This document shows positions 1 to 7,951 of a stretch of 64,000 nt of DNA, in pieces. Every line of letters begins with the position of its first letter. Within the stretch, counting starts at the first letter, position 1. The translations under genes and the position numbers were made by a program. Under the pieces are notes generated by a model. It saw only the letters and a program-made list of their open reading frames with translations, did not search any database and was not told the DNA's origin. This stretch comes from Nostoc sp. NMS9 (lineage in GTDB: Bacteria > Cyanobacteriota > Cyanobacteriia > Cyanobacteriales > Nostocaceae). The stretch is from positions 81,575 through 145,574 of the forward strand of contig NZ_JABXKL010000058.1 of NCBI RefSeq assembly GCF_017114995.1, read 5' to 3'.

Positions 1-574
1 CCAACTGTTCCCAACTCAATTCAAAAGCTTCAACTATACCGTATTCATCAGACATCAATGAGTTAGCATTGACTACTGGTTGATGTTCCACTCGTTTCTT
101 CTCTAGCCGCTTCAGCAGTGTTTCCAGAGACAAATCTGGCATTTTATCCAAATATCGTCCCACTAACTCTAACGCTAAAGGTAAATATCCTAAAAATTTA
201 CAAATTCTTCTGGCAACCCAAGCTTCTTGTTGCAGTCGTTCCCGAACCACTAACGATTTGAATAATTTCATCGCCGCCAATGGTTTGAGGGCATCCAATT
301 CGCTATTATATTTTGTGCTTAGGTAAGCTTGTAACTTTTCTAGTTTGTCTCGATTGTTGAAAGTCGCTAACTCAGGATTATTCTGGGCAAACTTGGCATA
401 CACCTCACCCATCCACTTTGTGAAAGCAGCAATATCAACGTTTAATTCGCTGGCAAGTTTAACTTTAGTTTTACCTAAGTTTTCTGTCTTAAAATATTTT
501 GCAAAAGCTGCCGTTTGCTCTAGAGATAAGCCATTCGTAACAGCTTCTTCGGCTAGAAAATTAGCCCATTGCAT
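1..574 (-). pseudogene. NB-ARC protein paralogue with the P-loop region deleted (partial, runs off the window)
   Basis: I translated this by hand: it is open from an ATG at 574 to the window edge, 191 codons. Its first ~90 residues match the N-terminus of the complete NB-ARC/TPR protein at 1870-4260. It then jumps directly to the part of that protein starting near residue 262 (ALKPLAAMKL) and continues through the GYLPLALELVGRY segment. About 170 residues that hold the VGRE, P-loop (GMGGVGKT), Walker B and LTTR motifs are missing, yet the frame is kept. The protein, if made, cannot bind nucleotide like its paralogue. It may be a decaying duplicate or an ATPase-less form. The C-terminal sensor part lies outside the window. 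Confidence 0.75.
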
Positions 575-686
575 AAAGAGCTTGTAAAATTTATTTTTGA
601 TTCTACTTTGTCTGCATTTGGAAATCTACTCTCTTCGGGGTGAAAATACAATTTGTATACAAACATTTAAAAGCAGTGGCTTGCCG

Positions 687-794
687 TTATACCATTTCAC
701 ACAAACCCTGATACATATAGATTTCTCGTAGGGGCACAGCATTGCTGTGCCCCTACCAACGTATTTGTATCATTATTAAAGTGAAACGGTATTA
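687..794. mobile_element. MITE-like palindromic element
   Basis: The ends are imperfect inverted repeats: TTATACCATTTCAC on the left and the reverse complement of TAATACCGTTTCAC on the right, 12 of 14 identical. The similarity continues inward (TGATACA on both arms) to a central perfect hairpin with arms GTAGGGGCACAGC/GCTGTGCCCCTAC. There is no coding capacity. The size (~108 bp), palindromic layout and position in gene-poor DNA fit a non-autonomous miniature inverted-repeat element. No target duplication was established. Confidence 0.6.
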
Positions 795-807
795 GGCATC
801 GCCATTT

Positions 808-996
808 GAGGCTTTGAACCTCAACGTTGAGCCTTTGAAGCTGACGATTGAGGCTTTGAACCTCAACGTTGAGCCTTTGAACCTCAACGTTGAGCCTTTA
901 AACCTCAACGTTGAACTTTTGAGGCTGACGATTGAGCCTTTGAACCTCAACGTTGAGGCTTTGAGGCTGACACTTGAGCCTTTGAACCTCAAGTTT
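808..996. repeat. 21-bp tandem repeat array 1 (9 units)
   Basis: Nine contiguous 21-bp units share the core GAGCCTTTGAACCTCAACG with few variants. The junction of adjacent units forms the perfect palindrome CTCAACGTTGAG. Because 21 is divisible by 3, long open frames run through it on both strands, giving an artificial heptapeptide repeat (LNVEPLN on the plus strand). No ribosome binding site or unique domain supports translation. The array is followed by TACTCAAAATAG, nearly identical to the sequence after array 2, and is preceded by AGGCATCGCC, also matched upstream of array 2. Confidence 0.9.
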
Positions 997-1018
997 CGAG
1001 TTTTGTACTCAAAATAGA

Positions 1019-1240
1019 CTATGCGATGTCTACGACGGGCTACGTTTACGCTCTATTTTTCGCTGTACTTTGGATATGAGGGGGCATGAGAATCAAACTG
1101 CTCCAGGCGCAGAGGATACGGAGAAAGAGATTAAGAGGGAGCGTTAGCGTTCGCGCAGCGTCTCGAAGAGAAGCTTACCGTACCCTTCGGGAAACAAGCT
1201 ACGCGTAGCGGTAGCGTCTCGCAGAGAAGGTATCGCTGTT
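1019..1240. repeat. dispersed-repeat mosaic, no gene
   Basis: The first part (GCGATGTCTACGACGGGCTACG and the following ~60 bp ending GTACTTTGGATATGAGGGG) recurs in similar form at about 1705-1790 and partly at 50882-50910. The second part contains blocks such as AGCGTCTCGAAGAGAAG and AGCGTCTCGCAGAGAAGG, of a kind scattered through Nostoc genomes. No ORF with a recognisable product lies here. The 1.0 and 1.7 kb copies flank the toxin-antitoxin relic as direct repeats. Confidence 0.6.
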
Positions 1241-1264
1241 TGAAGTTACAATTGATAGCGATCG

Positions 1265-1404
1265 CTATTCCCCTGCTTCTTGTCTCAATAAATTGACCAA
1301 ACTATCGGATAACCACAAACCAGCGTCACCCAAAGCTTGAATTCAATTAATTTTGCTTGCTGACTTTTCAAAAGAACAATTAAAGGTGAAGAATTAATAA
1401 TTAC
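1265..1404 (-). pseudogene. remnant of a DUF3368-type (PIN-like) toxin gene
   Basis: Read on the minus strand, the first ~23 codons give VIINSSPLIVLLKSQQAKLI, the characteristic N-terminus of DUF3368 proteins. In another frame the last ~22 codons give GDAGLWLSDSLVNLL followed by RQEAGE and a stop, which resembles the family's C-terminus. The middle, roughly 100 residues, is gone and the two ends are out of frame. It directly follows the UPF0175 relic, the usual antitoxin-toxin order. The identification is from memory of the families. Confidence 0.55.
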
Positions 1405-1408
1405 ACGA

Positions 1409-1663
1409 TTAATCGACATTTGCCAGTTCCTGGGCTAACTCTTGGGTAGTATATTGCATAAAATCTACTTGATAGCGTGATAAGGCATTAATAAATTCAG
1501 CACGAGTTAGCCCAGCAATTTATGCTGCTTTGGCTTGTGAGATGTCGCCTAATTCATACCATTTAACTGCTGCGGCAATTCGCATTTCTTGGATAAATTC
1601 TTCTGGATTTTTACGAAGTGCTGAAAATACTGTTTCTGGTAATTGGATTGGTACTGTTCGCAT
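1409..1663 (-). pseudogene. UPF0175-family antitoxin gene with an internal stop
   Basis: From the ATG at 1663 the frame reads MRTVPIQLPETVFSALRKNP, then EEFIQEMRIAAAVKWYELG, typical of UPF0175 proteins, which are predicted antitoxins paired with DUF3368 toxins. Codon 48 is TAA (1520-1522), where relatives usually have the Glu of an AAEIAGLTRAEF-like helix. Beyond it the same frame continues as IAGLTRAEFINALSRYQVD and ends at a TAA at 1409-1411, giving a normal family length of 84 residues. One nonsense change therefore explains the break. A longer upstream start at 1726 is possible but adds non-family residues. Confidence 0.7.
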
Positions 1664-1869
1664 AATTTTATCCTCAAATTTGGCGTTTGGAATTTGAAAC
1701 CGCAAAGCGATGTCTACGATGGTCACTGAGCTTTGTCGAAGTGCGGGCTACGCCTACCCTCTATTCTTTACTGTACTTTGGTTATGAGGGGAAGATCACT
1801 ACTAAAATTTGAACTACAACTATTGTGTGGCATCAATTTGGTGTGGTTTTGGGAGAAAGGGTGCGATCG

Positions 1870-4260
1870 TTAGTGATATGGTTCTTTTAAAAACCTTGCA
1901 TAATTTCCCCGAACCATTATTGTATCGGGATGACCTACACCTAAAGTACCTTCACAAATTGCTAAAGCTTGCTCAAATAAAGGTTTGCCTTCACTGAAGC
2001 GTCCTGTATAACAGTAGAGTCCTGCTAGATTGTTCAAGCTAGTGGCAACATTAGGATGGTTGTCTCCCAGTAAGCGTTTTCTCAGTACCAAAGCTTGCAG
2101 ATGCAGAGGTTCGGCTTCAGTGTAGCGTCCTGTAGACTGATAAAGTGTTGCTAGATTATCCAGGCTAGCGGCGACATCGGGATGATTATCTCCCAGTAAA
2201 CGTTTTTTCAGTGCCAAAGCTTGCTGAAACAAAGGTTCGGCTTCGCTGTAGCGTCCTGTAGATTTATACAGTGCTGCTAGATTGTTCAGGTTAATAGCGA
2301 CATCGGGATGATTATCTCCCAGTAGGTGTTTTTTTAGTTTTAAAGCTTGCTGAAACAACAGTTCGGCTTCGCTGTAGCGTTTTGTAGAACCGTAAAGTAA
2401 TGCTAAATTGTTCAAGCTATTGGTGAGATCGAGATGGTTGTCTCCCAGCAGGCGTTGTCTTAGTTCTAAAGCTTGCAGATACAGAGGTTCGGCTTCGCTG
2501 TAGCGTGCGGTATAACGGTAGAGTTCTGCCAGATTGTTCAAGCTAGTGGCGACAATAGGATGGTCGTCTCCCAGCAGGCGTTTTGTCAGTTCTAAAGCCT
2601 GCTTATACAAAGGTTCGGCTTTGCTGTAGCGTCCTGTAGATTTATGAAGTGCTGCTAGATTGTTCAGGCTAGTCGCAACATCGAGATGTTCCAAACCCAG
2701 GCGATCTTCAGCAATTTTGACACCCTGCCGCAACCAAGGTTCTGCTTGCTGATAAAGCTCTTGACCTTGATAAAACCAGCCTAAGCGTGTGAACGGTCTG
2801 ATTAAATCCTCGTCGCTGAGATATTGGGATAAGTGGGTTGCAACTTCTGCAAGGTGGGGGATATGTGGAGTGAGGTTGAGAATATCTTCACGGTTAGGCT
2901 GTTGAGGAATTTGCTTTGCCACCTCTACCATCTGCGCTACAAAAGCAGTTTTAACCTCATCTGCATTACTTGACTTATCCAACTTCATTTGGAAAAATAG
3001 CCGAATCAGTGGATGTAGACGATATATTCCTTTACTTTGCCATTGTATTAAATGCAGTTTTCGCAAATCAGCTATAGCTTTCTCCCAGAATTCTTGTTCA
3101 TCGTCATCTTTTATCCACTCAACAGAAAAAAGAATATCAGCCAAAGCATACAAACTCAGCCAACATCCTAAGCCTTGTGCTTTCTCATCCAACTGTTCCC
3201 AACTCAATGCAATAGCTTCAGCTACACCGTATTCATAACGCATCAATGGGTTCGCCTTGGCGACTGCTTCGTGTTCCAATCGCTTTTTCTTTAGCCGCTT
3301 CAGCAGTTTTTCCAATGACAAATCTGGCATTGTATCCAGATATCGCCCCACTAACTCTAACGCCAAAGGTAAATATCCCAAGAATTTACAAATTTCTCTC
3401 GCAACCCAAGGTTCACTTTTAAGTCGTTCTCTGTCAACTGGCAATTTTAATAATTTCATCGCCGCCAATGGTTTGAGAACACCCAAGCGTAATTGCGGCA
3501 AAGTTCTATCAAATCCCAGGCGCGTTGTCAGCAGTGCTTTAAACTTGGGTAATTCTGGGGGTAGATAAGGCTGAACCTGTGTTTTGTAGTCAGTGACATT
3601 ATCAAACACCAGTAGCACTTCACCTTGTTGCCAATTTTGCCAGCAGTATCTCAGCCTATCTGCTGATTCCCAATCGTCTGGTGCAATAAGTTTAAATTTT
3701 ACTTCAGCAAATCTGAGAATCTGAATTCCGACATCGATTCCCTGTACAGATAACCAGCAAACCCCACCTTGATATTTCTGCAAGTGCTGTTTAGCGTATT
3801 GGGTAGCCAGTTCAGTTTTGCCGACACCACCCATACCCGCCACAGCTACAATGGCAACTTGCCGAGATGTTTGTAATTGCTGGTGTAAGTTTTGCAGTTC
3901 CGCCTCACGTCCCACAAATTTTTCAAATGGGACAGCAGGGGGAATATTTTGATGAATTTCTTTAATTGTGGGGCGAACATCTTGCCCGCCATTATATTTC
4001 CTTGTCAGGCAAGCCCGTAACTTTTCTAGTCTTCCCCGGCTTTTAGAAGCAGCTAACTCAGGATAACTCTGGGCGAATTTGTCATAAACCTCAGTCATCC
4101 GCTTTTTGAAAGCAGCAGCGCCGATGTTCAACTCGCTGGCAAGTTTTGCCTCACTCTTACCTGAGTTTTCAGTCTTCAAACGCTCTACAAAAGCTGCCGT
4201 TTGCTCTGGGGATAAGCTATGAGTAGCAGCTTCATTGGCTAGAAAATCAGCCCATTGCAT
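1870..4260 (-). CDS. NB-ARC (STAND) ATPase with C-terminal kinesin-light-chain-type TPRs
   Basis: A 796-residue signalling ATPase. Residues 1-90 form a helical, HTH-like N-terminal region seen on many cyanobacterial STAND proteins. The nucleotide-binding core has FVGRE (115-119), the P-loop GMGGVGKT (142-149), Walker B VLLVFD (215-220), LTTR (244-247) and GYLPLA (295-300). Residues ~521-772 are six near-identical 42-residue TPR units (LGDNHPDVAxSLNNLAxLY...GRYSEAEPLxxQAL), plus partial ones at each end. STAND proteins act as ligand-triggered switches, often in immunity or regulated death, with the TPRs as sensor. No effector domain is evident at the N-terminus. The high identity between TPR units suggests recent amplification or homogenisation. 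A partial paralogue with a deletion lies at 1-574. Confidence 0.85.
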   Translation of the reverse strand: MQWADFLANEAATHSLSPEQTAAFVERLKTENSGKSEAKLASELNIGAAAFKKRMTEVYDKFAQSYPELAASKSRGRLEKLRACLTRKYNGGQDVRPTIKEIHQNIPPAVPFEKFVGREAELQNLHQQLQTSRQVAIVAVAGMGGVGKTELATQYAKQHLQKYQGGVCWLSVQGIDVGIQILRFAEVKFKLIAPDDWESADRLRYCWQNWQQGEVLLVFDNVTDYKTQVQPYLPPELPKFKALLTTRLGFDRTLPQLRLGVLKPLAAMKLLKLPVDRERLKSEPWVAREICKFLGYLPLALELVGRYLDTMPDLSLEKLLKRLKKKRLEHEAVAKANPLMRYEYGVAEAIALSWEQLDEKAQGLGCWLSLYALADILFSVEWIKDDDEQEFWEKAIADLRKLHLIQWQSKGIYRLHPLIRLFFQMKLDKSSNADEVKTAFVAQMVEVAKQIPQQPNREDILNLTPHIPHLAEVATHLSQYLSDEDLIRPFTRLGWFYQGQELYQQAEPWLRQGVKIAEDRLGLEHLDVATSLNNLAALHKSTGRYSKAEPLYKQALELTKRLLGDDHPIVATSLNNLAELYRYTARYSEAEPLYLQALELRQRLLGDNHLDLTNSLNNLALLYGSTKRYSEAELLFQQALKLKKHLLGDNHPDVAINLNNLAALYKSTGRYSEAEPLFQQALALKKRLLGDNHPDVAASLDNLATLYQSTGRYTEAEPLHLQALVLRKRLLGDNHPNVATSLNNLAGLYCYTGRFSEGKPLFEQALAICEGTLGVGHPDTIMVRGNYARFLKEPYH

Positions 4261-4394
4261 AGACAGCTTGTGAGATTTCTTCTCGATTCTACTTAATTTC
4301 TACTTTCTCTCTACTTTGTCTCCATTTCTAGGGAATCTCCTCTTCTTCTGGCAGAAATATTATTTGCATAGAAACATTTAGAAGAGGTTCAGCT

Positions 4395-4643
4395 GTGAAA
4401 ACTGTCTTAACAACTCCAGTCAACTCCAATCAAACCACCCAAACTTCGCAATTAATCCCCGCCTCGCCAACATCGGTAGAGAATCCATCTACTTGGATGC
4501 GAGATGGATACAGTCCTACCGAAATCATCCTCGCGGTGGCAATTTTAACTTCATTGTCGATTGGGGGAATTGCCTCTGTGATTGTGGCGATTACGGATTT
4601 AGTTAAAACTTTAGTACGCCCGACAAGCGAAAAAACAAAGTAG
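4395..4643 (+). CDS. small single-pass membrane protein of unknown function
   Basis: 82 residues. A polar, Thr/Gln/Ser-rich N-terminus (1-40) is followed by one hydrophobic helix (about 43-71, IILAVAILTSLSIGGIASVI) and a short basic tail (RPTSEKTK). It is divergently arranged with the NB-ARC/TPR gene and its start lies 134 bp from that gene's start. The shared upstream region resembles the DNA upstream of the partial NB-ARC paralogue at 575-680, including AAACATTTA(A/G)AAG, but there this small gene has been lost. I do not recognise the family. Co-occurrence with the STAND gene could be functional, for example as a membrane partner, but that is inference. Confidence 0.6.
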   Translation: MKTVLTTPVNSNQTTQTSQLIPASPTSVENPSTWMRDGYSPTEIILAVAILTSLSIGGIASVIVAITDLVKTLVRPTSEKTK

Positions 4644-4683
4644 GGGTACTGGCAAAGGCAAATTCTTCACTTCGTTGCTATCC

Positions 4684-4785
4684 CGCCTCGGAATCAATTC
4701 CGAGGCTAATAGCCTAAGTCCATTCAAACGGACTAAATTTTAGTTAATTTGAGTCAGTTTTAACTGACTTATGGTCTTAGCCTAC
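4684..4785. repeat. multi-hairpin dispersed repeat
   Basis: Three consecutive small hairpins: GCCTCGGAAT/ATTCCGAGGC, AGTCCATTC/AACGGACT and GTCAGTTTTAACTGAC, spaced by a few bases, with no coding potential. They lie just downstream of the small membrane-protein gene and might also act as a transcription end, but there is no T-tract. The pattern resembles the compound hairpin repeats scattered in Nostoc genomes. Confidence 0.5.
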
Positions 4786-4834
4786 GATTTGAATCGCACG
4801 CAGGCTGAAGGTATCGCCCGTCACTTGAGACTTT

Positions 4835-5107
4835 GAGCTTTTGAACTCCAACGTTGAGCTTCTGAACCCGAATGTTGAGCCTTTGAACCTCGACGTTGAG
4901 CCTTTGAACCTCGACGTTGAGCCTTTGAACCTGAATGTTGAGCCTTTGAACCTGAATGTTGAGCCTCTGAACTTGAATGTTGAGCCTTTTAACCTCGACG
5001 TTGAGCCTTTTATCCTCGACGTTGCACCTTTTAACCTCAACGTTGAGCCTTTTAACCTCGACGTTGAGCCTTTTATCCTCGAAGTTGCACCTTTTAACCT
5101 CGAAGTT
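4835..5107. repeat. 21-bp tandem repeat array 2 (13 units)
   Basis: Thirteen contiguous 21-bp units of the same family as array 1, core GAGCCTTTGAACCTC followed by (A/G)ACGTT or (A/G)AATGTT. The last six units form two copies of a three-unit (63-bp) super-repeat in which GAGCCTTTT, GAGCCTTTTAT and GCACCTTTT types alternate. The flanks AGGTATCGCC (5') and GCTACTCAAAACAG (3') match those of array 1. Open frames exist on both strands simply because the period is a multiple of three. The array sits between the convergent 3' ends of the genes at 4643 and 5178. Confidence 0.9.
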
Positions 5108-5177
5108 GGGATTTGCTACTCAAAACAGCCAGATAAATACTCTATCCCTCCTGCCTCCTGCCTCCTGCCTCCTAATA

Positions 5178-7136
5178 CTAAGGTGACTGATTTAACACCC
5201 ACTTCAACCACTGCCCAAAGGAACTTACAACATTCAACCTTTGGACTCCAGGCGCACGAGCGGCGGCGAGTCCATCAACAGCGACTAATGCGGCGTACTG
5301 CAAGCCCAAGAAACTATCAACTGCGGCATAAGGGCCACCTAAAGTAATCGCCCCAGCAGCATACATTTGACCTCTATCACTACGCATTTCTACTAATTCA
5401 AAATTGTTCGCTACAGTCAATCGCCCCAAGTGATTCACTGGGAGGTTGTAATGTTTCACCAAATCTGCTAACAGGGGATTGGCATCTACCTTGGCATCCA
5501 GTCCGGTAGCATCAACAATAAAATCAGCTAGCAATTTCATTTCCCCAAAGCTTTGCTCTCGGATACGGGTAATAGTGCGGTTTTGGGCATCTCGTTCCAC
5601 ATCCAGCACCTCACCGAAGGTAATTTGATACCAGCCTTCGCTAATCCCTTGGGCAGTAATTTGCTGCCAATCTCGGCGGTCGGCGGTGGTAGTTCCACCC
5701 CAGTCTGCTAGTAAACGCTTGCGTTCATCAGGACTAGCTTTTTCTAACATTGCCCGGAGTTCGCCGCCCCAACAGGCTTTCGGCCAGTTAAAGGGTTGAA
5801 ATTCGTAATGATTTTTGACTAAGCGTTGGGCATTTTGAAATTTGTTACCTTGGGGCTTAGGCGATCGCATTAAATGCAAAACTGCAATATTCCGATTTCG
5901 CTTTCTAGCTTCGTAAATGCGCTGCACAATCCGCGAGGCCACAATTCCCCGCCCCCGAATCAATACCGTACCACCATGTTGCTCTAGTTGCTCATAAACA
6001 TGATCGTGAGCTTCATAAGCATTGACGACAGATTTAAAGTCTTGATATTTTTCCCTATAAGCTTGCAAATCTGGGAGAAACTGAATAGCTGGATACCCAG
6101 TAGCTAAATGTAAATAACGACTAACTAAAAAAGCATAATTTCCTGGGCCGCGAGAATAGGCTACGCAATATCTACCGTCATCAGTTTTGCGAATTACCCT
6201 AACTCGCCCATAGCGATAAATTTGATTCCAGCCTATGCGCTTCGTCTCCCGGTCGATGGAATCAAAGACATTACCCGCACGAGGAGTATAAGTTTCTGCA
6301 AATGTTGGTTCGGCAAACACTTGCCATAAATACTTGAATGCTGATTTTATCTCTCCCTTGGCTAAGTCACCCCAAGCTTCTCGCAAGGCATAACTAGGCC
6401 AACCCCAAATATTATCAGGACAGGAGTCAGAATTAGAACGCAATCTTTCATATAAGGGAATTTGCGAATTCAAACAGAGGCGCTTGTAACGGGCATAAGG
6501 TTTTGCCTCTAATCCCAAAGCCACAATTTTGTCAGCACGCACACCACTAATTCTCAGCAAATCAGCCCATAAAAAGCTACCCAATCCCGCCCCGATCGCT
6601 AGATAATCAGATTCATCTACTGGTAATCCCGTAGCATGAAGTGCTTGTACAGCGACTTTCTCCGCCTGAAATGCTAATGGCGGGAAATTATTTGCCACGG
6701 GCGTTAGTGGCTGAATTACAGGCAAGCTGGGGTCTGGACGATTGCTATTTGCGTTGAAGTGAATCGTTGAAGGGGGGCTAGTATCTGGTGCAGAGGCGTT
6801 AGCACCAAATGTCACTGCGATCAAATAGGGGCCAATTTGCAATGTATCGCCATTAACCAGAACACTGCGCGTTTGTGGTTGACCATTGACATAGACACCG
6901 TTAACACTGCCTTGGTCAATCACTACTAAATGGTCTTGTTCCCAGTCAATTAGGGCATGGTAGCGAGAAACTTCATTACTGTTAAGCAGCATCCGAGAAA
7001 CGCGTACTCCCCTGAGTTCAGCAGGTAAGCGAGCGAATTCTCGACCAAAAGCGATTGGCATATTCAATAGTGGTTCTCGCCGTTCACCCGTCGCTGGTTC
7101 TTCCCAACTCAATTGGATTTGTAAGTCATTTGTCAT
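5178..7136 (-). CDS. FHA domain fused to an FAD/NAD(P)-binding oxidoreductase-like protein
   Basis: 652 residues. An N-terminal forkhead-associated domain (about 25-110) has the phosphothreonine-binding signature: GR at 31-32, SRYH at 57-60 and DQGSVNGVYVNG at 74-85. A low-complexity linker (111-150) leads to a Rossmann-type domain with YLAIGAGLGS (GxGxxG at 182-187) and a long region with GRGIVASRIVQRIYEARKR and a late IVDATGLDAKVD segment, as in flavin-dependent oxidoreductases. The substrate is unknown. The fusion suggests the redox module is brought to a phosphorylated partner, presumably a Ser/Thr-kinase target. The ATG at 7136 falls inside a short tandem repeat, so the exact start is uncertain. 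It follows another FHA gene at 7293-7844 on the same strand. Confidence 0.75.
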   Translation of the reverse strand: MTNDLQIQLSWEEPATGERREPLLNMPIAFGREFARLPAELRGVRVSRMLLNSNEVSRYHALIDWEQDHLVVIDQGSVNGVYVNGQPQTRSVLVNGDTLQIGPYLIAVTFGANASAPDTSPPSTIHFNANSNRPDPSLPVIQPLTPVANNFPPLAFQAEKVAVQALHATGLPVDESDYLAIGAGLGSFLWADLLRISGVRADKIVALGLEAKPYARYKRLCLNSQIPLYERLRSNSDSCPDNIWGWPSYALREAWGDLAKGEIKSAFKYLWQVFAEPTFAETYTPRAGNVFDSIDRETKRIGWNQIYRYGRVRVIRKTDDGRYCVAYSRGPGNYAFLVSRYLHLATGYPAIQFLPDLQAYREKYQDFKSVVNAYEAHDHVYEQLEQHGGTVLIRGRGIVASRIVQRIYEARKRNRNIAVLHLMRSPKPQGNKFQNAQRLVKNHYEFQPFNWPKACWGGELRAMLEKASPDERKRLLADWGGTTTADRRDWQQITAQGISEGWYQITFGEVLDVERDAQNRTITRIREQSFGEMKLLADFIVDATGLDAKVDANPLLADLVKHYNLPVNHLGRLTVANNFELVEMRSDRGQMYAAGAITLGGPYAAVDSFLGLQYAALVAVDGLAAARAPGVQRLNVVSSFGQWLKWVLNQSP

Positions 7137-7290
7137 TTGTCATTTGTCATTGGACATTTGTCATTTGTCATTGGTCATTTGTCATTGGACATGGGGCATT
7201 GGGCATGGTTATTCTGCTTGTTCCCTTGTCTCCCTTGTCTCCCTCATCTCCCTCATCTCCCTCATCTCCCTCATCTCCCCCTGCCCTCCT
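7131..7290. repeat. two short tandem repeat tracts between the FHA genes
   Basis: From 7131 to about 7205 variants of the heptamer-like CATTTGT/CATTGGA recur (minus strand ACAAATGACAAATGACCAAT). From about 7228 to 7290 the 9-bp unit CTCCCTCAT repeats at least four times. Such short tandemly repeated sequences are common between genes of heterocystous cyanobacteria. They separate the two FHA genes and blur the start of the downstream one. Confidence 0.8.
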
Positions 7291-7292
7291 TC

Positions 7293-7844
7293 TCAACTAC
7301 CCCGTGCTACCAACACACTCACAGCCGCAGCTAAAGATGTCCCACACCAATGACAGCCAATTTGTAGATTCTCTCCTGGGGAAACTTTATGACATTTGGG
7401 GCATTCTAAGCCATAAACCCCTGGCGGTGATGCGGGGGGTGTTGGTGGGTGATGGTGATGTTCGAGATTTACTGCTGGATTGGGTGGTAGCAAAATTGTT
7501 GCTGGAATGCTAGCTGTGGAAACGCTAGTAACGTTGAGTTTTATTTGTCCCAAAGAGATGCTAGTACCCTCAGTTAAAGGCATTTCACCTTGGACTAATT
7601 GCCGTCCATCGATAACGGGGGGATTTTGCGATCGCAAATTCCTGATATAAAAGCGTTGTTGCTGGTGATGAAAAAATATTTCAACGTGCAGACCAGACAC
7701 AGTAGGGTGACTCAGAACAATATCGCACTGGAGGGGGTCACGACCGATGCGGACAGTGCCATAATTTTGACTTGGCTGTTGTTCGTAAATGTTCTGAGTT
7801 TTATCTTGACCTGCATCGTGCCACTGTAAAGTTAGTGCGTTCAT
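7293..7844 (-). CDS. FHA-domain protein with a C-terminal zinc ribbon
   Basis: 183 residues. Residues 30-108 form an FHA fold: GR at 34-35, a modified SGLH at 50-53 in place of the usual SRxH, and a degenerate loop RSQNPPVIDG in place of GSxNG. This makes phosphopeptide binding possible but not certain. A His/Pro-rich linker (126-142, HHHHPPTPPASPP) precedes a zinc ribbon with CPKC (148-151) and CHWC (164-167). It is upstream of and co-oriented with the FHA-oxidoreductase gene and probably belongs to the same phospho-signalling unit. Zinc ribbons of this type often serve as protein-interaction modules. Confidence 0.75.
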   Translation of the reverse strand: MNALTLQWHDAGQDKTQNIYEQQPSQNYGTVRIGRDPLQCDIVLSHPTVSGLHVEIFFHHQQQRFYIRNLRSQNPPVIDGRQLVQGEMPLTEGTSISLGQIKLNVTSVSTASIPATILLPPNPAVNLEHHHHPPTPPASPPGVYGLECPKCHKVSPGENLQIGCHWCGTSLAAAVSVLVARGS

Positions 7845-7951
7845 GGTTCTAACTTCGTAAATCGTATTTAGCTACTTCAACTTCTTTCTGTGCGATTCCT
7901 AACACGATTGAGTCGGTGCAAGCAAGTATTTAGAAAAAACTTCAACAAGCT

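Noticed and set aside
808..996. CRISPR-like array
   Set aside because: Units are directly contiguous without unique spacers, and no cas genes are present.
4841..5347. 168-codon plus-strand frame through array 2 (and similar frames through arrays 1 and 3)
   Set aside because: The frames are open on both strands because the 21-bp period is a multiple of three; there is no ribosome binding site and no non-repeat domain.
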